DNA from: an uncultured Candidatus Saccharibacteria bacterium
Lineage (GTDB): Bacteria; Patescibacteriota; Saccharimonadia; Saccharimonadales; Saccharimonadaceae
NCBI GenBank assembly: GCA_947427985.1
Contig: CANEKB010000035.1
Coordinates: forward strand, 1-10,007
Direction of reading: 5' to 3'
DNA: 10,007 nucleotides
Shown here: positions 4,745 to 10,007 of the stretch, one piece after another
How positions within the stretch are numbered: position 1 is the stretch's first letter
How the letters are laid out: every line of letters begins with the position of its first letter
The notes under the pieces: model-generated
What the model was told of the DNA's origin: nothing
What the model saw: only the letters and a program-made list of their open reading frames with translations
Databases searched by the model: none
Program-made: the position numbers and the translations under genes

Positions 4745-6502
4745 TTAGCCAAAGCGATAAAGCTTAGTATCGGTTGTAATGTCGAAACCGCGGCCGTCAA
4801 ACTCAAGGACAGAATCAGCATCAACAACCGGGCAAGCAAAGCTCTTAGACTGGTTCTTCGCCAGGTTGGTGCCGACGATTTCGCCGTTACCGGGATCATA
4901 TACCGTACCACCGTAGTAACACAGGTTAGACAACGGAGCAGCGTGATATCTGACGGTATCATTGTCATACTCGATACCATTCTTGCCGAACACGATCGTG
5001 CGATGCTTGCCATTCCGAAGCTCGATAATGAAAAGCCAGGTTGCGGTCTTTTCGTCGTATTTGATAGCGTACTCGGTGATTTTGTCCCGATACGGCAACT
5101 CAATGTCGTGTCCGTCGTAGGTGACCATCAGTCGATCTTCGTAGCGTGCCACAATAAACGGTTGTCCCGCATCATTAGCCGCAAGCAGCGGATTACAGCT
5201 TTGCTGGATTGCGCCATCCGAAAAGCCGATCGCCGTCATCGTAAGCTGGCAAACTACATCATTAACATCGACATAGAACAAATTGATGCCATTGAGGGTA
5301 ATAGCAGAACCAAAAGCGCGCGGGATGTTACAGGCTTCTTTGTCATTAGCATCCTTAATGCTGACATTATGTCTGCCAATATTGATAGCATACTTGCCAT
5401 TTACGGCAAACATACCACGCTCACCGCTGCGGATAGACAGGCGTCGATTATTCTGGCGATACACGATGGAGCCATCAGTAGCAACATAGCTGTTTTTGTC
5501 CAGCATAAGGCGTACATCAGGGCTCTCGAAGACCAGCTTAAGCTGCGGGCCTTTTCCGGTCACCGCAACCTTGACGGGTGCGACAATAATCTTCGCCTGA
5601 CCACTACAGAGCGGGCAATCGGCAAAACGGTCGTAATAGTAGACGCCGTGTATAGGGCACTTTTTGGAATGCTTCAACTGATCGTCAATCAGCGGCGCGA
5701 CCGAATCGCGAACGCCCTTCTCAAAGACACTGAGGAACCCGTCCTGAAGGTCGGGGCTCATCCATTGCCATGAGGGTATGGCCTTGTTGATGACAATATC
5801 ATTCTTGGCCGGACCCAGCACGGACAGCCGATTCTTGATTCGGTCTGTAACAGACATCTTGGCATCCTTCGAATAGGTGCCGTTGAACGGGTGTAACCTG
5901 GTCAAGACATTGAAGGCCAAAATAGCATAGCCAAAGTTGTCGGTTTTAGCGTCAAGCAGCATGTGTTTGGAGCCGTTATAGCTTTCGGGAGGAACAAAAG
6001 TCTCCGTGAAAGCATCCGGCGGCAAGTTGCCTACGCCCCAGCTGTCGTAGTCGATGAGAAACGTCTGGTGCGGATTGGAAACGGTAGCCATGAAATTGTT
6101 GTCGCTAACATCACCGACCACAATGTGCCGGTTATGCAGGTCATGGAGACTCACGCCGATGGCGGCGATGATCTGGAGCGCATCCAGATTAGTCAGCTGC
6201 TCAGTTTTGACAAAGCGAGCCTTGGTAAAATCATGAAGCGGATTAGCCCCGTCGATCAGGGGCATGACGTACCCGACGAATTTACCATTAGTCTCGACAA
6301 TATCGCGAGCGGTGACGAGCCCCGGAATCTGCAGGCTCATAGCTAAGAGGTTCTTAACTTTAGCCTCCTTGTCTTTGATGCGAGTCTTCGGAAGAAAGAT
6401 CTTCACAACCTCTTTATCGTTGAGCTTGTAGACAGTAGCCTCGCCACCATCCGCTATCTTGGGAAGTTTTTTGATGGCAGCAGCAGTCAAATTGATAGCC
6501 AT
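4745..6502 (-). CDS. YegI-like protein kinase with zinc ribbon and beta-rich C-terminal domain, 585 aa
   Basis: This is a Ser/Thr-type protein kinase of the YegI (COG4248) type, the kinase member of the TerY-phosphatase-kinase triad. The kinase domain spans about residues 12-270: glycine loop DGGEATVY (18-25), ATP-anchoring K34 in VVKIF, catalytic D131 and N136 in GDVSDNNF, metal-binding D151 in LIDYDSWG (in place of DFG), and VPPES (170-174) in place of APE. The Arg of the HRD motif is absent, as I recall for this group. A CxxH-x10-CxxC zinc ribbon follows (C282, H285, C296, C299). The last 280 residues are beta-rich with repeated short strands and turns, possibly a beta-propeller acting as sensor or target platform. 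There is no membrane segment. The start has AGGTG upstream and is 15 bp after the PP2C stop, so the two are surely co-translated. Its partner phosphatase is expected to reverse its phosphorylation. Confidence 0.92.
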   Translation of the reverse strand: MAINLTAAAIKKLPKIADGGEATVYKLNDKEVVKIFLPKTRIKDKEAKVKNLLAMSLQIPGLVTARDIVETNGKFVGYVMPLIDGANPLHDFTKARFVKTEQLTNLDALQIIAAIGVSLHDLHNRHIVVGDVSDNNFMATVSNPHQTFLIDYDSWGVGNLPPDAFTETFVPPESYNGSKHMLLDAKTDNFGYAILAFNVLTRLHPFNGTYSKDAKMSVTDRIKNRLSVLGPAKNDIVINKAIPSWQWMSPDLQDGFLSVFEKGVRDSVAPLIDDQLKHSKKCPIHGVYYYDRFADCPLCSGQAKIIVAPVKVAVTGKGPQLKLVFESPDVRLMLDKNSYVATDGSIVYRQNNRRLSIRSGERGMFAVNGKYAINIGRHNVSIKDANDKEACNIPRAFGSAITLNGINLFYVDVNDVVCQLTMTAIGFSDGAIQQSCNPLLAANDAGQPFIVARYEDRLMVTYDGHDIELPYRDKITEYAIKYDEKTATWLFIIELRNGKHRTIVFGKNGIEYDNDTVRYHAAPLSNLCYYGGTVYDPGNGEIVGTNLAKNQSKSFACPVVDADSVLEFDGRGFDITTDTKLYRFG

Positions 6503-6517
6503 AATGCACCTGCTTTC

Positions 6518-7276
6518 TTATATACAGATCGAAATATCATCCTTGAACTTGGCGTGATTGCGATTGACGATGACGCTGAGCTTTTTGCCTTTACCGCCCA
6601 GGAGCGCATCGTTCCAACGGGTAGTTTCAAGGTTATCGAGATTATCGACAAACCTGAGCCCGTCAGTCGCTACGCCAACCAGCGCAAATTCTTCCTTAGC
6701 AAAAAGCGTAGTAGTAAACCCAATCTCCTGCCGGTGTGGCTCCAACAAAGACTCGCGATTCTCGATGTAGTTATACACCAAGTAGTTCGGGTACTCGTCG
6801 CCGCCGATTTTGACAGAATCGTTCAACTGATACGTCATAATTTCGCCGTCGTGCTTAATAGCAATGATAAAACCATCGCCACACGATTTCACAACAAACT
6901 GTTCCTCGGTTTCCATACAGGCTAAAATCGTAAAACTCAGATCATCACGACGAAAACGGTCGCTCGGGATAATCCCGTTGGCCAAGACGTTCATGACGAT
7001 CTTGGCGATTTCCTCAAAGTTGTCGGGGTTGACTTGCTCGGAATAGGTGGAAAAATACTGCGCAAAAAGCGCGGCCCCAACCTCCGAGTGAGGGGTCGAT
7101 CCGCAGCCATCAAGCACAAACTTGATGGGATTGATCATATAGGACAAAACTTGTTCCTGGTCGGACTTTCTTTCATTTCCGAACAGGATTTTACCTTTAC
7201 CGGTTACAAACGCCACATCTTGGCGATTTATGCCCATGTCGATGTGATCGTAACCAGTCTTACTGAGGATGATCAC
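6518..7276 (-). CDS. PP2C-family protein phosphatase (YegK/PphC-like), 252 aa
   Basis: PP2C phosphatases remove phosphate from Ser/Thr using two metal ions. The motifs appear in order: NRQD (17-20, the usual N-Q-D), DGCGS followed by SEVGA (56-68, for DGxGG), DDLSFTILA (111-119), CGDGF (132-136), VATDGL (202-207) and DDISI (246-250). Metal-ligand aspartates D20, D56, D205 and D247 are all present, so it should be active. At 252 aa it is a stand-alone catalytic domain, close to the minimal PP2C size. The start is GTG at 7276, with AAGGAAG about 7 nt before it; an internal ATG at codon 14 would cut into the first motif region. It lies directly before the kinase gene and after a strong hairpin that separates it from the vWA gene. 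It probably dephosphorylates the kinase or its targets, as PphC does with YegI in E. coli. Confidence 0.92.
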   Translation of the reverse strand: MIILSKTGYDHIDMGINRQDVAFVTGKGKILFGNERKSDQEQVLSYMINPIKFVLDGCGSTPHSEVGAALFAQYFSTYSEQVNPDNFEEIAKIVMNVLANGIIPSDRFRRDDLSFTILACMETEEQFVVKSCGDGFIIAIKHDGEIMTYQLNDSVKIGGDEYPNYLVYNYIENRESLLEPHRQEIGFTTTLFAKEEFALVGVATDGLRFVDNLDNLETTRWNDALLGGKGKKLSVIVNRNHAKFKDDISICI

Positions 7277-7290
7277 GATAACACTTCCTT

Positions 7291-7330
7291 TTTAAAGAAT
7301 AAGGGGGGTACCGCGAACGCGGTACCCCCC
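7291..7330 (-). terminator. Strong internal hairpin between vWA and PP2C genes (attenuator or partial terminator)
   Basis: GGGGGGTACCGC and GCGGTACCCCCC (7303-7314 with 7319-7330) form a perfect 12-bp GC-rich stem with a 4-nt loop. On the minus strand TTATTCTTTAAAAA follows, which is U-rich but interrupted. No promoter is visible between it and the PP2C start. It either lowers phosphatase and kinase expression relative to the two upstream genes or protects a processed 3' end. Confidence 0.75.
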
Positions 7331-7351
7331 TGGCAGGAACAGACTGTTCGT

Positions 7352-8053
7352 TCAAATAGCAAAAAACGCATCCTGCGAATTGCCGCTGGCGGCGCTTTTG
7401 CTCATGGAGATAGCACTTTTGCTCATGATATTCCAAATCTTGCGAAGCTCACTGGCGGTAGCATCAGTCTGCAGGACATTCTGCGGGTCGATGCCGAGGT
7501 CGTTGGCGATATTCTTAGCCTCGTCGCCGAAAGCGATGAAGGCGACCAGAATCTCCTGCTTCTTCAGGAGCTGGATGGCCTGACGGGCATCAGCAGCGGT
7601 CTTCTGGGAGTCGTTGTCGGCTCCGTCGCTGAAAATGACCAGCGCACCGCGGGTTCTGACGCCGGAGGCATTGAGCTGCTCCATGTAGCCGTTGCCGGCA
7701 CCGTCGTAGAGACGCTGCTGCGCGACGACGATGGCGTCGTAGAGGGCGGTTGTACTGCAGGGATGGTAGCTGGTGGGCATGTCGGAGACATTCTGGAACC
7801 CGTAGGAGTCAACCCGGTCGTTGAACTCGGTCAGCGAAACGAGAATCTCGTCATCGCTCTTGGAGTCCTTGATTGAGCTGATGAACTCCTGGGTGGACTT
7901 CTGCATGACGCCCTGGAAGCTGCCCATAGAGCCGGAACGGTCGCGGGCGACGCTCATCAGGAACATGTGGTCATTATCGACGTCGTCGGTCGGAATGTTG
8001 GGGGTGATCCCCGCGTCGATGCCGCTGAAGCTTTCCTCGTAGAAATCGTTCAT
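7352..8053 (-). CDS. von Willebrand factor A domain protein with intact MIDAS (TerY-like role), 233 aa
   Basis: vWA domains bind a divalent metal through a MIDAS site and usually mediate protein-protein contacts. The site is complete: DRSGS (D38, S40, S42), T102 in STTALYD, and D143 in FSDGAD. The protein is essentially a single vWA domain (about residues 28-210) with a short acidic N-terminus and a Ser/Ala-rich C-terminal tail. There is no signal peptide or membrane segment, so it acts in the cytoplasm, unlike many surface vWA proteins. Position with a PP2C and a YegI-type kinase suggests the TerY/YegL role of adaptor, although the sequence around the MIDAS is not typical TerY. The start has GGGAGGA upstream and lies 15 bp after the stop of the hydrolase gene, so the two are co-transcribed. 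Confidence in the fold is high; confidence in the partner assignment rests on context. Confidence 0.92.
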   Translation of the reverse strand: MNDFYEESFSGIDAGITPNIPTDDVDNDHMFLMSVARDRSGSMGSFQGVMQKSTQEFISSIKDSKSDDEILVSLTEFNDRVDSYGFQNVSDMPTSYHPCSTTALYDAIVVAQQRLYDGAGNGYMEQLNASGVRTRGALVIFSDGADNDSQKTAADARQAIQLLKKQEILVAFIAFGDEAKNIANDLGIDPQNVLQTDATASELRKIWNIMSKSAISMSKSAASGNSQDAFFAI

Positions 8054-8068
8054 TTTTCTTTCCTCCCC

Positions 8069-9073
8069 TTAAAGCGTGATGTCGGTGGACTTCTTGATCT
8101 GGACGCCGTAGTTGCGCTTAAACTCCTCAAAGGAGTCATACATAACCTGCTCGAAGCCCGGGACGGGCGACGTGCAGTCTTCCAGAATAGTGATGCGCTG
8201 GGTGAACTCAGGGTAGTTGGCGAACCGTTTCAGAATCTGCCGGACAGACTCGGGCAGGCAGTGACTGCCAGCCTCGCCGCCGACGAAGACCTGATCGTAC
8301 TCAAACTTGGGCTCACCGTTGGCACTGTTGTCGGTGCGCATAAGCACATCCAGGACAGCCTTGTTGATAAGGGCATCACCCTTCGGATTGAATTCGGGCT
8401 CCATGAACCCGTACATCTCCGAATAGATATCGGTACCCTTAAAGGTCGGGACGGGCCGTTCTTTGCCCACGGTCTTGCGGGCGGCGCTGTGGAAATGCAC
8501 CATTTGCATGAGCTGCGTTTCCGGACACCAGCCGAAAGTGCCAGTGAGGCAGTGATACGGCCAGATGTAGACTCCGCCCTTGCCGGCCTTAGCCAGGGTC
8601 TCCACGCACTGCTTGGCGATGACAGGATTGCCACCGACGAAACGGTACTTACCACTGCTGAGGTCGTCGGGAGTGATCATGGTGTAGGGGGCGACGGAGT
8701 CGCCATTCTCATCCTTCCACATCGCACCGTGGAAAATCTGATACACGAAGTGCGTGTCGATGGAGAGAAATACCCGCGTGATCTTGTCGCAGTTGTTGTA
8801 GATGAAACGCGTGAAGTGCTCGAGGTCCTCCTTAGCCCCAGGGACACTGAGGGAGCCGTAGGGCTCGCCGTCAGGAACCTGGGACTTGTCGGGTACGACG
8901 AAATCGTTCTGGAAATCGATGCCGATGACCAGAATCTTCTGGGCATCTTGCGCCGCCGCCGGCAACTGCTCGGTAAGACCGAGGCGAATTGCCGTTTCGG
9001 GGTGAGCAAATCTGCCCGTTGCGATGTCCTGTACCTTGACGATGCTTTCATAAGGGGTCTTCAAAATTGCCAT
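8069..9073 (-). CDS. Nicotinamidase-related cysteine hydrolase (isochorismatase-like fold), 334 aa
   Basis: This enzyme has the isochorismatase-like fold with the nicotinamidase type of active site. The catalytic triad is visible as D53 in GIDFQNDF, K212 in FKGTDIYSE and C272 in GGEAGSHC. A metal site is formed by D106 and H108 in DTHF, H115 in QIFHGAMW and H174 in WPYHC. SLSVPGA (74-80) is also family-typical. It is longer than PncA (about 190-220 aa). The N-terminal extension and the segment at 119-168 (TMITPDDLSSGKYR) match a longer subfamily whose substrates are largely unknown, so nicotinamide is possible but not certain. The ATG at 9073 has AGGAGGA 8 nt upstream. It is the first gene of the operon with the vWA, phosphatase and kinase genes, behind a strong promoter and a 133-nt leader. 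It may make or remove a metabolite that the signalling triad responds to; that is inference. Confidence 0.9.
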   Translation of the reverse strand: MAILKTPYESIVKVQDIATGRFAHPETAIRLGLTEQLPAAAQDAQKILVIGIDFQNDFVVPDKSQVPDGEPYGSLSVPGAKEDLEHFTRFIYNNCDKITRVFLSIDTHFVYQIFHGAMWKDENGDSVAPYTMITPDDLSSGKYRFVGGNPVIAKQCVETLAKAGKGGVYIWPYHCLTGTFGWCPETQLMQMVHFHSAARKTVGKERPVPTFKGTDIYSEMYGFMEPEFNPKGDALINKAVLDVLMRTDNSANGEPKFEYDQVFVGGEAGSHCLPESVRQILKRFANYPEFTQRITILEDCTSPVPGFEQVMYDSFEEFKRNYGVQIKKSTDITL

Positions 9074-9212
9074 GGGAAATTCCTCCTAACAAAAAGTATA
9101 AAGCTATCTTTTGGCTATTGCTTTTTCAAACTAACATCTATTCTTAAGGGTCTAAGTGCGATGACGGGCAGATAGTTTAAAATCGACAATAGTCAAAGCC
9201 GCTTACCTCGCC
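9074..9212 (-). promoter_or_regulatory. 133-nt leader of the hydrolase-triad operon
   Basis: There is no gene in this stretch. The leader RNA can form a long-range helix: CTATTG near its 5' end (about 9183-9188) pairs with CAATAG (about 9115-9120), with further broken pairing beside both. The ribosome binding site AGGAGGA lies outside that helix. I do not recognise a known riboswitch. Confidence 0.35.
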
Positions 9213-9241
9213 ATTGTAGCAAATAATTGTGATTTTGTCAA
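9213..9241 (-). promoter_or_regulatory. Promoter of the hydrolase-vWA-phosphatase-kinase operon
   Basis: On the minus strand the consensus -35 TTGACA (9236-9241) and -10 TACAAT (9213-9218) are 17 bp apart, with TGC before the -10. The -10 is followed by GGC, as in the 151-aa gene promoter. Transcription should start near 9206. I found no other clear promoter in the four-gene unit. Confidence 0.88.
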
Positions 9242-9310
9242 TACCTTTATTCTATTTTTGAAATTTTAGCAAGCATACGAGATCTTAGTACGGTTTTTCT
9301 TAGAACCACA

Positions 9311-9352
9311 AAAAGAAGTCCCGCACTGGGCACCTTCTGTACCTCGCGGGAC
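9311..9352 (-). terminator. Intrinsic terminator of the DUF3850 gene
   Basis: On the minus strand GTCCCGC (9346-9352) and GCGGGAC (9318-9324) form a 7-bp outer stem, and GGTAC with GTGCC add a 5-bp inner stem. TTCTTTTTG follows. It lies about 20 bp after the stop codon and closes the unit coming from the right edge. Confidence 0.85.
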
Positions 9353-9373
9353 GTCGATGCTTATATTATTCAT

Positions 9374-9667
9374 CTAACAACGAAAAATCTGGGCGCCGTA
9401 TTTTTCGAGGTCGCCCTTGACATCAGGACGACTTAACCAATCAAAGTCGTTGGTATAACCGACATAGCCAACCTTCTTGCGGATGGAGCGACCGGTCGGA
9501 CGGCGGCCTTCAGTAGTTCCCTGGCCCTGAGTATATTCATATTCGTCGAGAACAAGGATATCGCCCGGGTTACACTCAAAATCATTCACCCGATACTCAA
9601 AAGTCTTCTCGCCACTCAAAATTTTCTCAAAATATTCGGGACTAATTTTCTTATGAATTTCGCGCAT
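9374..9667 (-). CDS. DUF3850 / ASCH-like PUA-fold protein, 97 aa
   Basis: The protein matches the small DUF3850 type of ASCH/PUA-like domain, predicted to bind RNA or modified nucleotides. The signature is visible at the start: KKISPEYFEKILSGEKTFEYRVND (residues 6-29), which corresponds to the family's L-x-P-x-Y-F-x-x-V-x-x-G-x-K-x-F-E-x-R-x-N-D. It continues with PGDILVLDEYE (34-44). GRSIRKKVGYV (59-69) fills the usual strand after the G-R. At 97 aa it is a complete single domain. The start has AGGAGA 7 nt upstream. It follows the dehydrogenase gene by 27 bp and shares its transcript. These proteins often occur in phages and mobile regions. Its target is unknown. Confidence 0.88.
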   Translation of the reverse strand: MREIHKKISPEYFEKILSGEKTFEYRVNDFECNPGDILVLDEYEYTQGQGTTEGRRPTGRSIRKKVGYVGYTNDFDWLSRPDVKGDLEKYGAQIFRC

Positions 9668-9694
9668 AAATTTCTCCTAAAAATTGTTTAACAT

Positions 9695-10007
9695 TTAATT
9701 AACTTGATTAACAATCTCGCCTTCCGCTACCGAAAGCATTGTGCCAGTCCAGATTTCAAAAAGTCGGGCTAGGGCTTCTTTCGTGCAATGAGCGTTGTGC
9801 GGGGTAACAAAAATATTGCTCTTGTATTGACGGTGTAAGATTTCCGGATCATCGCTTTCGAAAGCTACGCCACCTAGCTCACCATGTTCACATTTCTCTA
9901 CCAGGTGTGCCGTTACTTCCTCGAAGCCGTTCGAAATAATAATCACTTTCATATTTTTGTTGAACTTTGAAAGATCATCAAAAAGAGCTAGGCTTTCGGA
10001 GTTCTTC
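9695..10007 (-). CDS. D-2-hydroxyacid dehydrogenase-like protein, 3' part (5' end outside window)
   Basis: The frame stays open to the right edge, so the ATG at 9952 is internal and the gene is partial; 103 residues are visible. They match the C-terminal half of NAD-dependent D-2-hydroxyacid dehydrogenases: hydrophobic strand KVIIIS with NG (family: V-N-x-A-R-G), a helix, GELGGVAFES-DDP (family: G-x-I-x-G-A-x-x-D-V-x-x-x-E-P), and NIFVTPHNAHCTKEA, which contains the conserved catalytic His. The usual catalytic Arg aligns with Asn or its neighbour, and the Glu of E-P is Asp. The enzyme may therefore be changed in activity or only bind NAD. These enzymes reduce 2-keto acids; the substrate cannot be told from this part. 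It is followed 27 bp later by the DUF3850 gene, and no terminator lies between. Confidence 0.8.
   Translation of the reverse strand, partial: KNSESLALFDDLSKFNKNMKVIIISNGFEEVTAHLVEKCEHGELGGVAFESDDPEILHRQYKSNIFVTPHNAHCTKEALARLFEIWTGTMLSVAEGEIVNQVN

Noticed and set aside
4670..5773. Plus-strand open frame opposite the kinase gene (367 codons)
   Set aside because: Its start overlaps the terminator of the HNR-repeat gene, and the minus strand encodes the kinase with zinc ribbon. It is a shadow.
7337..7349. GAACAGACTGTTC palindrome, resembling an SOS box
   Set aside because: The Gram-positive LexA pattern needs GAAC-N4-GTTC, whereas this has N5. It lies at the end of the vWA gene rather than at a promoter. 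It could be part of the 3' structure.
7967..9175. Long plus-strand open frame opposite the hydrolase gene (402 codons)
   Set aside because: The minus strand holds a complete nicotinamidase-type active site in order. The plus frame runs through the hydrolase promoter leader and has no recognisable motif.
9074..9212. Known riboswitch (for example NAD-related) in the hydrolase operon leader
   Set aside because: The only pairing I find is one broken long-range helix, and none of the conserved cores I know is present.

Overview
The window looks like an accessory region of a bacterial chromosome of roughly 50% GC. All three stop codons end genes, TGA included (flotillin and vWA genes), so the code is standard. 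There is no rRNA, tRNA, CRISPR array, transposase or recognisable phage structural gene. The transcription signals are very regular: five sigma70-type promoters, each with a 17-bp spacer and a TGn extended -10, strong AGGAG-type ribosome binding sites, leaders of about 90-130 nt before most minus-strand units, and compact GC-rich hairpin terminators. This style, together with several orphan proteins, suggests a Patescibacteria (CPR) member to me, but no marker gene confirms it. A large phage or plasmid is not excluded.

Layout. Every gene except one is on the minus strand, so it reads from right to left. At the right edge lies the 3' part of a D-2-hydroxyacid dehydrogenase-like gene, followed 27 bp later by a DUF3850/ASCH-like gene and a terminator. 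Next comes a four-gene unit with its own promoter (9213-9241): a nicotinamidase-related cysteine hydrolase, a von Willebrand A (vWA) protein with an intact MIDAS motif, a strong internal hairpin, a PP2C-type phosphatase, and a YegI-like protein kinase with a zinc ribbon and a large beta-rich C-terminal region. It ends at a terminator placed back to back with that of the only plus-strand gene. That gene encodes a small protein made of three homing-endonuclease-associated (HNR-like) DNA-binding repeats. Divergent from it is an orphan 261-aa gene. Further left are a 615-aa YqiK-like flotillin and an orphan 151-aa Rossmann-like protein, each with its own promoter.

How the genes may work together. 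Kinase, PP2C phosphatase and vWA protein form the signalling triad known from TerY/YegL-PphC(YegK)-YegI loci of the tellurite-resistance (Ter) stress network. The kinase would phosphorylate targets, the phosphatase would reverse this, and the vWA protein would act as a metal-dependent adaptor. Here the triad is downstream of, and apparently co-transcribed with, a nicotinamidase-type hydrolase, which may tie the switch to NAD-related or other small-molecule metabolism. The flotillin could organise a membrane platform, but nothing in the sequence links it directly to the triad.

Unexplained structure includes overlapping palindromes after the flotillin gene, three near-identical terminators behind unrelated genes, and a 10-bp inverted repeat flanking the promoter of the 261-aa gene.
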